From: Aved-18 sp964606665
GTDB taxonomy: Bacteria; Cyanobacteriota; Vampirovibrionia; Obscuribacterales; Obscuribacteraceae
Direction: 5' to 3'
Length of the DNA: 64,000 nucleotides
Assembly: GCA_964606665.1 (NCBI GenBank)
Contig: CAZSHS010000005.1
Span: forward strand, 62,001 to 126,000
In this document: positions 1 to 7,506 of the stretch, one piece after another
Numbering within the stretch: position 1 is the stretch's first letter
Layout of the letters: each line of letters opens with the position of its first letter
Notes under the pieces: generated by a model
Told to the model about the DNA's origin: nothing
Database searches by the model: none
What the model saw: only the letters and a program-made list of their open reading frames with translations
Made by a program: the position numbers and the translations under genes

Positions 1-1
1 A

Positions 2-1867
2 TACTCTGGTCTTTTGAAGATGGTGCAAAATCAGCCGTCTGATATTACCGAAGTGACAATGATCAACAACGAGCCAATCGTAATGGTGAAGCTAAAAGGC
101 GACCCCAAAGACAAGCAAGTGATTGTCCCCAACGAAGCTAAAGCGGACTTGATCAAAGAGATAAGCAAGGTTGGTATCGCGCTCAAAACCACCCCTCCAG
201 ACAAATCAGCCTTTTGGTTTGGTGTAATGAGTTCGCTTTTATTGCCGGTAATTATTCTTGTCGGTTTGCTTTTGGTCTTTCGTAGCGCGCAATCAGGCGG
301 TAACCAGGCAATGAGCTTTGGTCGCGCCCGCGCCAAGCTCATGATGGACAACAAAGTGAAAGTAAGCTTTTCCGATGTTGCTGGTATTGATGAATCTAAG
401 TATGAATTACAAGAAATCGTAGACTTCTTGAAGAATCCCGAAAAGTTCCAGGCCCTTGGAGCCCGCATTCCACGCGGCGTTCTGTTAGTTGGCGCACCTG
501 GTACAGGTAAAACGCTTTTAGCTAAAGCCGTTGCAGGCGAAGCCGGAGTGCCGTTTTTCAGCATTTCAGGTTCTGACTTCGTCGAAATGTTTGTCGGCGT
601 TGGCGCATCGCGCGTTCGCGACTTATTTGATCAGGCCAAGAAACACGCTCCTTGTATTGTGTTCGTGGACGAAATTGATGCAGTTGGTAGACAGCGTGGA
701 GCTGGTCTTGGTGGCGGTCATGATGAGCGCGAACAAACACTCAACCAGTTACTCGTCGAGATGGACGGTTTTGAAGGCACCACCGGAATTATTGTGGTGG
801 CAGCTACCAACAGACCAGACATCTTAGATTCTGCCCTTTTGCGTCCAGGTCGTTTCGATAGGCAAGTTGTTCTGGATCCCCCAGATGTACTTGGTCGCGA
901 AAAAATCTTGGATGTTCATAGCAAAGGCAAACCGATGGCTAAAAACGTCGACCTCAAGATTCTCGCCAAGCGCACACCTGGCATGACTGGTGCCGATCTA
1001 GCCAATTTGCTAAACGAAGCTGCGCTGCAAGCTGCGCGCAAAGACAAAGTCGAAATTGAAATGGTCGATTTAGACCTTGCAATAGATAAAGTGAATATGG
1101 GACCGGAAAAACGCTCTCGCATTATTCCACCTAAAGAAAAAGAGATGACCGCTTTTCACGAAGTGGGACACGCTCTTATGTGTATCTTGTTACCGCATGC
1201 GCATCCTTTGCACAAACTCACAATCATTCCTCGTGGTTTCGCCCTTGGTATCACCTGGTTTGTCCCCGAAGAGGATGTTCTAAGCGTAACCAAAACTGCT
1301 ATCGTGGACCAAATTGGAGTATGTCTTGGTGGACGAATTGCCGAAGAAATAATTTACGGCGACATCACCACTGGTGCACAAAACGATCTACAGAAAAGTA
1401 CCAGCTACGCTCGCAAGATGGTGACCGAGTACGGCATGAGCGACAAGCTTGGACCGCTTACTTTTGGAAAATCCAATTCGCAAATGTTCCTTGGTCGTGA
1501 CTTTGGTCATGAGCGTGATTATGGCGAGAATATTGCAAGCATCATCGATGAGGAAGTTTCGCGTATCGTATCCGAACAGTACGACCGCGTTAAGGAGCTA
1601 CTGCTCAAACACCGTCCTCACATGAATGCCATCGTCAAAGTGTTGCTCGAGAAAGAAACTCTAGAGCGCTCCGAAGTCGATGCCATCATGGCTGAAGTAG
1701 ACAGAAGACTGGCTGCCGGTGAAGATCCAACTCTTCCCGATAACTTCAATCCTCCAGCAGCGCCTCCAACCGCTGAAGAGCCCGAAGCCAAAATCACAGT
1801 CAAACCCGAAGAAAATGAAAACCCTGGCGACGAGCCTAAACCAGACTGGAAGCCAAGCTTCGCTTAA
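2..1867 (+). CDS. ftsH: ATP-dependent zinc metalloprotease FtsH (5' end outside window)
   Basis: Membrane-anchored AAA+ protease that degrades unfolded and regulatory membrane and cytosolic proteins. Numbering from the TTG at 14: a periplasmic-type domain (about 1-65), one membrane helix (about 71-89), Walker A GAPGTGKT (160-167), Walker B CIVFVDEID, the second region of homology ending RPGRFDR, zinc motif HEVGH (382-386; most homologues have HEAGH) and third ligand D458 in GAQND. A Pro/Glu-rich tail ends the protein. FtsH normally has another membrane helix before the periplasmic domain. That helix is absent, and the frame is open to the left edge (tac tct ggt ctt before the TTG), so the true start lies upstream and the TTG is probably internal. 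An intrinsic terminator follows. Identification is secure; only the start is missing. Confidence 0.97.
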   Translation, partial: YSGLLKMVQNQPSDITEVTMINNEPIVMVKLKGDPKDKQVIVPNEAKADLIKEISKVGIALKTTPPDKSAFWFGVMSSLLLPVIILVGLLLVFRSAQSGGNQAMSFGRARAKLMMDNKVKVSFSDVAGIDESKYELQEIVDFLKNPEKFQALGARIPRGVLLVGAPGTGKTLLAKAVAGEAGVPFFSISGSDFVEMFVGVGASRVRDLFDQAKKHAPCIVFVDEIDAVGRQRGAGLGGGHDEREQTLNQLLVEMDGFEGTTGIIVVAATNRPDILDSALLRPGRFDRQVVLDPPDVLGREKILDVHSKGKPMAKNVDLKILAKRTPGMTGADLANLLNEAALQAARKDKVEIEMVDLDLAIDKVNMGPEKRSRIIPPKEKEMTAFHEVGHALMCILLPHAHPLHKLTIIPRGFALGITWFVPEEDVLSVTKTAIVDQIGVCLGGRIAEEIIYGDITTGAQNDLQKSTSYARKMVTEYGMSDKLGPLTFGKSNSQMFLGRDFGHERDYGENIASIIDEEVSRIVSEQYDRVKELLLKHRPHMNAIVKVLLEKETLERSEVDAIMAEVDRRLAAGEDPTLPDNFNPPAAPPTAEEPEAKITVKPEENENPGDEPKPDWKPSFA

Positions 1868-1952
1868 TGAATAAGGGCTTTGCAAATCGACCACTTATCT
1901 AACAACAGTTGGGTAGTGCCTTTTTCGAAGCTGCTCTGCAAATAGTAAAGTT

Positions 1953-1996
1953 GACCCCTTTTCCTAACGAAAACGTGAGAAAAAGGGGTCGTTTTT
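1953..1996 (+). terminator. Rho-independent terminator after ftsH
   Basis: Perfect 10-bp stem GACCCCTTTT (1953-1962) with AAAAGGGGTC (1981-1990), an 18-nt loop, then GTTTTT. It lies 86 bases after the ftsH stop. The A-tract on the 5' side of the second arm might also support some termination on the other strand. Confidence 0.85.
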
Positions 1997-2248
1997 AATA
2001 TCTGCAGGAAAAGTAGAAAAAAGGTCCTTCGATCTGTGGTGAGATTCTCGACCCATTTCAAGAGCTGAATAAGCCCAACCGAATTAGCTCGGCTCAAAGT
2101 TTAAAGCTTTAGAAGTTTCCTCAAGAAACTTCACACAACATGATATTTTTTAGGGGCTAATCGATACCTACCTTATATAGGTCGGCGAGCAGGCGGGTTT
2201 ACCAATCCCGCAAGAGTAAATAACTCAGGCCTTTGGAGGGTCTTAATA
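1997..2248 (+). other. Leader/promoter region before the aldehyde dehydrogenase
   Basis: No gene is supported here. It holds a perfect 8-bp hairpin, GAAGTTTC (2112-2119) with GAAACTTC (2125-2132) and loop CTCAA, which lacks a T-run and so looks like a leader element or operator. A strong ribosome site GGAGGG (2235-2240) lies 8 bases before the GTG start of the next gene. I could not assign -35/-10 boxes with confidence. Confidence 0.4.
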
Positions 2249-3754
2249 GTGACTATCGTGAAAGAAAGAGAAACAGAAAACAAAGGGCTATGCAAAGAAT
2301 GGCTCGGCAGCACTAAGAAACTTTTGATCGACGGAAAATGGGTCGAACCAAAATCCGGCAAGTATTTTAAGACCTACAACCCAGCCACTGAAGAAGCTAT
2401 CTGCGACGTTGCAGAAGGCGGAAAAGAAGACGTAGACCTGGCTGTCAAAGCCGCTCGCAGAGCTTTCGAAGAAGGCGTCTGGCACAAAAAAATGAGCGCT
2501 GCACAACGCGGTCACATCATGTACAAACTAGCTGACTTAATTGAAAAACACGCTCAAGAATTGGCTGAACTCGAAACAACCGACAACGGCAAACCAATCA
2601 ACGAGTCACGTTATGTTGACGTTGCAGCCACTGTTGAAACCTACAGATATTATGCTGGCTGGTGCACAAAGCTTGAAGGCGAAACCATCACCACAAACCC
2701 AGGTTTCTTCACATACACTCTGCGCGAGCCAATCGGCGTCGTCGGACAAATCATTCCTTGGAACTTCCCAATGTTGATGCAAGCATGGAAATGGGGCCCA
2801 GCCCTTGCTTGCGGAAACTCAGTAGTTTTAAAACCCGCTGAACAAACACCACTTTCCGCTCTTCGCATCGCAGAACTCGCAATGGAAGCTGGAATCCCAG
2901 CAGGCGTTATCAACGTTGTCACAGGACTTGGCGAAAACTCCGCAGGAGAATTCATCGCTAACCATATGGACATCGACAAGATTGCTTTCACAGGCGAAGA
3001 CAAAACTGGACAAATCATTGTCAAAGCTTCAGCCGGCAATTTGAAACGCGTATCGCTTGAGTTGGGTGGCAAAGCTCCTAACATTGTTTTTGCTGATGCC
3101 GACATCGATGCTGCTGTCAAAGGCGCTATCACCGGTATCTTCTTCAACCAAGGTCAAGTCTGCTGCGCAGGCTCAAGACTCTTCATTGAAAAGAAAGCAC
3201 AAGACGAGTTCATGTCGAAATTAATCGAGCGTGTTGGCAAAATGCGTCAAGGCGACGGTATGAACGAGAAGACCCAGATTGGTCCTCAAGTTTCCAAAGA
3301 ACAACAAGAACGCGTATTGAATTATGTCGACATCGCCAAAAAAGAAGGCGCCAAATTGGCTTGCGGCGGCGAACAGCCATCCGACTTGAAGAAAGGCTAT
3401 TTCGTCAAACCAACCATCTTCACCGAAGTGAAGAACGACATGCGTATCGCTCAAGAAGAGGTCTTTGGACCACTCTTGGCAGTACTTCCCTTCGACAACA
3501 TGGAAGCAGTTGCCGAAGAAGCAAACAAAACACGCTTTGGTCTATCGGGCGCTGTTTGGACATCCGATGTCAAAAAAGCGCATAAGTTTGCATCGCACAT
3601 CAAAGCCGGAACCATCTGGGTCAACTGCTACAACGTATTTGATCCCGCCGTTCCATTTGGTGGCTACAAACAGTCCGGTTACGGCCGCGAGCTAGGCAAA
3701 CACTCAATCGAGCTTTATAGCAACATCAAGAGCGTTTGGATGAACTTGAACTAG
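2249..3754 (+). CDS. NAD(P)-dependent aldehyde dehydrogenase (ALDH1/2-like)
   Basis: Soluble enzyme oxidising an aldehyde to a carboxylic acid with NAD(P)+. At 501 residues it has the full family length. Visible marks: WNFP with Asn172 (oxyanion hole), general base Glu271 in LELGGK, catalytic Cys305 in GQVCCAGSR, and the C-terminal PFGGYKQSG motif. The cofactor loop reads IAFTGEDKTG where FTGS is usual, a mild deviation. The GTG start is fixed by GGAGGG 8 bases upstream. It stands alone between an upstream leader and a strong terminator. The sequence resembles ALDH1/ALDH2-type enzymes more than succinate-semialdehyde or methylmalonate types, but the substrate cannot be told. Confidence 0.93.
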   Translation: MTIVKERETENKGLCKEWLGSTKKLLIDGKWVEPKSGKYFKTYNPATEEAICDVAEGGKEDVDLAVKAARRAFEEGVWHKKMSAAQRGHIMYKLADLIEKHAQELAELETTDNGKPINESRYVDVAATVETYRYYAGWCTKLEGETITTNPGFFTYTLREPIGVVGQIIPWNFPMLMQAWKWGPALACGNSVVLKPAEQTPLSALRIAELAMEAGIPAGVINVVTGLGENSAGEFIANHMDIDKIAFTGEDKTGQIIVKASAGNLKRVSLELGGKAPNIVFADADIDAAVKGAITGIFFNQGQVCCAGSRLFIEKKAQDEFMSKLIERVGKMRQGDGMNEKTQIGPQVSKEQQERVLNYVDIAKKEGAKLACGGEQPSDLKKGYFVKPTIFTEVKNDMRIAQEEVFGPLLAVLPFDNMEAVAEEANKTRFGLSGAVWTSDVKKAHKFASHIKAGTIWVNCYNVFDPAVPFGGYKQSGYGRELGKHSIELYSNIKSVWMNLN

Positions 3755-3805
3755 TTCAAAATAAACAAGTTCGGTTGTAATCGACCTAACAACCAACAAC
3801 AAGAT

Positions 3806-3847
3806 AGCCGTCGCATCCAATTGGACGCGGCGGTTATTTTTTTGTTT
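3806..3847 (+). terminator. Rho-independent terminator after aldehyde dehydrogenase
   Basis: GC-rich 11-bp stem, CCGTCGCATCC (3808-3818) with GGACGCGGCGG (3823-3833), with one G-T wobble, one mismatch and a 4-nt loop, followed by TTATTTTTTTG. Confidence 0.88.
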
Positions 3848-3923
3848 TAGGTTTCCAGTAGGGTTAAAATCATGAAGTTCACTGGCAGTTCATTCGTTTT
3901 CACAATAATCGGAAGTGAGGGTT

Positions 3924-4853
3924 ATGACAGGCGGGAAAAGTAAGTTGAAAGTTGCGCTGACCGGAGCTAGAGGATTAATCGGGTCTGCCTTGGCAGATAG
4001 AATGGTCGCCTCCGGATTTGAAGTGATTCGAATGACGCGCGACAAGTCAGACAGAAAAAATCCTGTTTGGAATCCCGACTCAGGCTCTATGGATGAAAAG
4101 AGTCGAGAAAAGCTAGAAGGCTTGCACGCGTTTATTCATCTTGCCGGTGAAAACATTGCCTCTGGTCGCTGGACCAAAGACAAGAAAGAAGAAATCCAGC
4201 AAAGCCGCGTTCAAGCAACAAGTAACCTGGTAGAAGCACTGAGCGCGTTAAACGCACCTCCCCCCAATTTCCTCTGTGCTTCTGCCATTGGTTATTATGG
4301 CAATCGTGGCGAAGAAACGCTTACAGAGCGCAGCTCAGTCGCCAAAATGGATTTCTTGAGCAGTTTATGTCGCGACTGGGAAAAAAGTGCAAACTCAATC
4401 AAAGAAGTTTTTCCCGAAACTCGCGTAGTCAACTTACGATTTGGTGTGGTGCTTTCCACAAAAGGTGGCGCGCTTAAAACAATGCTGCCACCATTTCAGA
4501 TGGGACTTGGCGGACCTATCGGAACCGGGCACCAATACATGAGTTGGATCGATATCGAAGATGCAGCGGCCGCAATTATTCACTGTGTCAATCACCCCGA
4601 AATTAACGGACCGGTCAACATCGTGTCACCAAATCCGGCATCAAATGCGGTGTTCACCAAAACACTTTCAGACGTAATTAAAAAACCAGCTTTCCTTCCC
4701 ATGCCTGCTTTTGCAGCCAAAATGGTATTTGGTCAAATGGGTGAGGAGTTGCTTCTTTCAAGCGCGAAAGTACGTCCGGCGAAGCTTGAAGAAACTGGCT
4801 TTAAATTTGAATTTCCTACTTTGCACAATTCGCTCCAGCATCTACTTAGCTAA
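3924..4853 (+). CDS. TIGR01777 family NAD(P)-binding epimerase-like protein
   Basis: Extended-SDR (Rossmann-fold) protein of the TIGR01777/YfcH type, with a C-terminal DUF1731-like tail. Visible: nucleotide-binding GARGLIGSAL near the N-terminus, FIHLAGENIASGRW (characteristic of this family), ASAIGYYGNRG, and a C-terminal stretch with FLPMPAFAAK and VRPAKLEETGF. The ATG at 3924 is preferred over an in-frame GTG at 3915 because GGAAG (3911-3915) lies 8 bases before the ATG. The reaction is unknown for the family. The stop is only 2 bases before the LOV kinase start, so the two are probably co-translated, which hints at a role connected with light or redox signalling (inference). Confidence 0.85.
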   Translation: MTGGKSKLKVALTGARGLIGSALADRMVASGFEVIRMTRDKSDRKNPVWNPDSGSMDEKSREKLEGLHAFIHLAGENIASGRWTKDKKEEIQQSRVQATSNLVEALSALNAPPPNFLCASAIGYYGNRGEETLTERSSVAKMDFLSSLCRDWEKSANSIKEVFPETRVVNLRFGVVLSTKGGALKTMLPPFQMGLGGPIGTGHQYMSWIDIEDAAAAIIHCVNHPEINGPVNIVSPNPASNAVFTKTLSDVIKKPAFLPMPAFAAKMVFGQMGEELLLSSAKVRPAKLEETGFKFEFPTLHNSLQHLLS

Positions 4854-4855
4854 AA

Positions 4856-5965
4856 GTGTATCCGGCTCAAAACGACAGACTTACACTTTTGCGCGCGGTT
4901 GAATCTGCACGCAATGGAATTGTGCTTACCGACCCTAATTTGCCCGACAATCCAATCACTTACGCAAACCCAGCATTTATCGAATTAACTGGATATGAAA
5001 TGGATGAGATTGTAGGAAAGAATTGCCGCTTCCTGCAAGGTCGAGATCTAAACCAAGAAAATATTCAGTCCATTAAGAATGCGATTAAAAAAGGCGAATC
5101 AATCACCACAATAATTCGCAATTACAAAAAAAGCGGCGAACTCTTTTATAACGAGCTCACCATCTCACCCGTGTATGACGTATCAAATAAGCTGGTAAAT
5201 TTTATAGGCGTGCAAAACGACGTCACGGCCAGAATGGAATTAGAAAAGAGAATATCCGATTTTTATTCGATGATATCGCACGAATTGCGCACGCCTGTAT
5301 CTTCTATAAATGCATCTCTTTTAGCTCTAGAAGATGGCTCAGTTACTAAGCTTAGCCCGCCTGGAGCCAAGCTTGTAAAAATTGCATTATCCAATTGCAA
5401 GCGCTTAATCGGACTTATAAATAATATTCTCGATTGGAAAAAATTGCAGGCAGGCAAATTCAAATTGCAGTTGCAACCATGGCCGGCTGAAGAAATTATT
5501 GATACAGTCATTCAAGAAATCACACCAGTTGCAGTCTTGCGCAAAATCAAACTTGAAAAGCAAATTGTTTCTACTACCAAAATAGTAATGGATCCAGATC
5601 GTATCGCCGAAGTGTTGACCAATCTTGTTTCTAACGCAATTAAGTTCTCGCCCGATGGCACTACTGTTAGTATCACTCTGGAGTGTGGAGACAGTACTTG
5701 TTCTAGAATAAAATACTCCGTCTCAGATAAGGGTTGCGGCATAGCAAGCGAAAACATGAGCAAATTGTTTTTGCAATTCCAGCAACTAGACTCTAGCGAA
5801 CGGCGCCCAAAAGCGGGGACGGGACTTGGTCTTGCCATTTGCAGAGCAATTGTGGAACTGCATCGAGGTCAAATTGGAGTGGAAAGTAAGCCGAATGAAG
5901 GCAGTACTTTTTGGTTCAGTCTTCCTGAGCTTGACTATCAAGATTTTGATCCGAAGCCTGAGTAA
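4856..5965 (+). CDS. LOV-domain blue-light sensor histidine kinase
   Basis: Soluble 369-residue kinase with no membrane segments. The N-terminal PAS is a LOV domain: flavin-contact motif GKNCRFLQG (54-62) with photoactive Cys57, Asn89 (RNY), Asn99 (YNEL) and Gln120 (GVQND) at the expected FMN-binding positions. The Jalpha/linker leads into a HisKA domain with phospho-acceptor His142 (SHELRTP), then an HATPase with N box NLVSNAIKF and G boxes DKGCGIA and GTGLGLAI. Blue light should form a Cys-flavin adduct and alter autophosphorylation (family knowledge). The GTG start is 2 bases after the TIGR01777 stop. Its 3' end overlaps by 50 bases the convergent response-regulator gene, its likely partner. 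Confidence 0.92.
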   Translation: MYPAQNDRLTLLRAVESARNGIVLTDPNLPDNPITYANPAFIELTGYEMDEIVGKNCRFLQGRDLNQENIQSIKNAIKKGESITTIIRNYKKSGELFYNELTISPVYDVSNKLVNFIGVQNDVTARMELEKRISDFYSMISHELRTPVSSINASLLALEDGSVTKLSPPGAKLVKIALSNCKRLIGLINNILDWKKLQAGKFKLQLQPWPAEEIIDTVIQEITPVAVLRKIKLEKQIVSTTKIVMDPDRIAEVLTNLVSNAIKFSPDGTTVSITLECGDSTCSRIKYSVSDKGCGIASENMSKLFLQFQQLDSSERRPKAGTGLGLAICRAIVELHRGQIGVESKPNEGSTFWFSLPELDYQDFDPKPE

Positions 5966-6647
5966 TATCAGGATTGAATCTGTATCCCAGGTTTCGATAG
6001 CTTTCCAACATAGAATAGCTTTTGGTAAAGCCAACAGATTTACGCAACAATTTTATATGCGTGCGCAAAGTCTCAACCGTGGCTGCACTATCATCCGACC
6101 AAACTCTATCAATGATTTGCTGTGGCTCAAACATTTGCTTTGGATGACGCATGAAAAATTCAAGTAGGCTATAAACTTTTGGTCTGACGTTCAAAAGCAC
6201 GCCGTCTTTTTTTATTTGGCATTGAATCGGATCAAGTTCGAGAGCGCCCGCCTTAAGCACAGTCGGGCACATTGATTGAGGACGACGCAGAAGCGCTCGC
6301 ACTCTTGCAAGTAATTCACGATTATCAAAGGGTTTAGTTAGATAATCATCCGAACCAGAATCAAGACCCAACTCTTTATCATCTAGCGATGATTTTGCAG
6401 TCAGCATAAGTACCGGTGTTTTGCCGCGCATCTCATCGCGAAAATGGCGCAGCACCTCGACTCCAGTCATATGAGGCATCATCCAATCGAGAATAATTAA
6501 ATCATATTGATACACACGCAAATAATGCAAAGCCTCGTCGCCACTTGATGCACACTGCACAGTGTGTCCTTTTGCAACAAGAGTAATTTTTAAAACGTCG
6601 AGTAAATCAGCCTCGTCGTCTACCAACAAAATCTTAGACAAAGTCAT
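5916..6647 (-). CDS. OmpR-family response regulator 1 (partner of LOV kinase)
   Basis: 243-residue two-domain regulator. Receiver: acidic pocket DDE (10-12), phospho-Asp54 in LDWMMP, LTAKS and the switch Lys in YLTKPF. Winged helix: RVRALLRRP linker, RPKVYSLLEFF, and TLRTHIKLLRK recognition region. The ATG at 6647 is chosen because the receiver begins right after it; the frame continues upstream but encodes nothing conserved. It converges on the LOV kinase gene (50-base overlap) and diverges from the SDR gene 36 bases away. It is a close paralogue of the regulator at 13906-14583. The C-terminal tail of about 15 residues beyond YRFNP lies within the overlap. Confidence 0.93.
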   Translation of the reverse strand: MTLSKILLVDDEADLLDVLKITLVAKGHTVQCASSGDEALHYLRVYQYDLIILDWMMPHMTGVEVLRHFRDEMRGKTPVLMLTAKSSLDDKELGLDSGSDDYLTKPFDNRELLARVRALLRRPQSMCPTVLKAGALELDPIQCQIKKDGVLLNVRPKVYSLLEFFMRHPKQMFEPQQIIDRVWSDDSAATVETLRTHIKLLRKSVGFTKSYSMLESYRNLGYRFNPDITQASDQNLDSQAQED

Positions 6648-6659
6648 GCCCAGTTCATT

Positions 6660-6681
6660 TGAAATCAGCACAATTATAGCA
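6660..6681 (-). promoter_or_regulatory. Extended -10 promoter of response regulator 1 with shared element
   Basis: Read on the minus strand, TGCTATAAT (6681-6673) is a perfect extended -10. It is followed 4 bases later by CTGATTTCA (6668-6660), near the expected transcription start. The same arrangement, TGNTATAAT then CTGATTTCA, precedes the paralogous regulator at 13906-14583. Shared operator function is inference. Confidence 0.6.
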
Positions 6682-6683
6682 AT

Positions 6684-7370
6684 ATGAGTAAACCTGCTTT
6701 TGTGATCTTCGGCGCTTACGGAACTCTGGGCAGCACTGTTGCCAAAATGTTGTGCGAACAACAAAACGATGTTCTTTTAGTTGGACGACAATCACAAAAA
6801 TTGGCGCTAATGGCAGACAGCCTGGGCGCGCATTTCTATTGTGCCGACTGCACCGATTTCAGCCAAGTATCTGACTGTATAGACATTGCCATAGAACATT
6901 TTGGACGTCTTGATGGAATTGCTCATTGCATCAGTTCAAGCTTGAGTAAACCTGCGCACTTGACCATTGAGCGCGAGTGGTTTCAGACAATCAACACCAA
7001 TTTGACCTCTGCTTTTGCCTGCCTCAAATATTCAGTGCAGAGCATGCGTGACAACGGCGGGTCTATAGTACTGACATCATCTGCTGCTGCCAGTGTGCCA
7101 ATGCCTAACCACGAAGCTTCTAGTGCCGCCAAGCTTGGCATCATAGGACTGACCAGAAGCGCTGCCTCGACCTACGAGCGTTACAGAGTCAAAATAAATG
7201 CCGTCACCCCCGGACCGGTGGAATCCAGCTCCACCACGTCGAAAGCTGGCGAAACAGTAGTGTCATTATTGACTGAGCGAGCAAACTGGGTCTCTGGACA
7301 CATATTTGGCGTGGACGCTGAAGATGCAAACGTATCGGCTGCTTTACAAAAAAGACAGTATCTATTTTAA
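6684..7370 (+). CDS. SDR-family protein with altered catalytic motif
   Basis: 228-residue short-chain dehydrogenase/reductase fold. The N-terminal dinucleotide loop reads FGAYGTLGS; later come LTSSAAAS (the Ser of the triad), the helix GLTRSAASTY and NAVTPGPVES. The usual YxxxK is replaced: the equivalent stretch is HEASSAAK, so the Tyr is His and the expected Lys is Ser, with a Lys three residues on. NNAG is also absent (CISSS). It may be a specialised SDR branch or a binding protein rather than a classical oxidoreductase. It is divergent from response regulator 1 with only 36 bases between, so the start is almost leaderless. A shorter paralogue sits at 14652-15224 in the same position. Confidence 0.82.
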   Translation: MSKPAFVIFGAYGTLGSTVAKMLCEQQNDVLLVGRQSQKLALMADSLGAHFYCADCTDFSQVSDCIDIAIEHFGRLDGIAHCISSSLSKPAHLTIEREWFQTINTNLTSAFACLKYSVQSMRDNGGSIVLTSSAAASVPMPNHEASSAAKLGIIGLTRSAASTYERYRVKINAVTPGPVESSSTTSKAGETVVSLLTERANWVSGHIFGVDAEDANVSAALQKRQYLF

Positions 7371-7391
7371 AAAAGGCTCACGCAGTTTGGC

Positions 7392-7420
7392 TTGAATTCA
7401 AATTAGATTTAGTCTAATAT
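7392..7420 (+). promoter_or_regulatory. katG promoter with PerR/Fur-like dyad
   Basis: TTGAAT (-35, 7392-7397), a 17-base spacer and TAATAT (-10, 7415-7420). Across spacer and -10 lies the dyad ATTAGA (7402-7407) with TCTAAT (7413-7418). Read as a 15-mer at 7403-7417 it has the 7-1-7 layout of a PerR box and agrees at 10 of 14 arm positions with the Bacillus consensus. The position would fit repression. Which regulator binds is inference. Confidence 0.55.
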
Positions 7421-7506
7421 TATACAGATTCTAAGGTGTCGCATCGGTACATCTTGTAGAATTTTGTCTGGGATTTTCAGTCTGCATATATAAGGATTCT
7501 GCGCGT

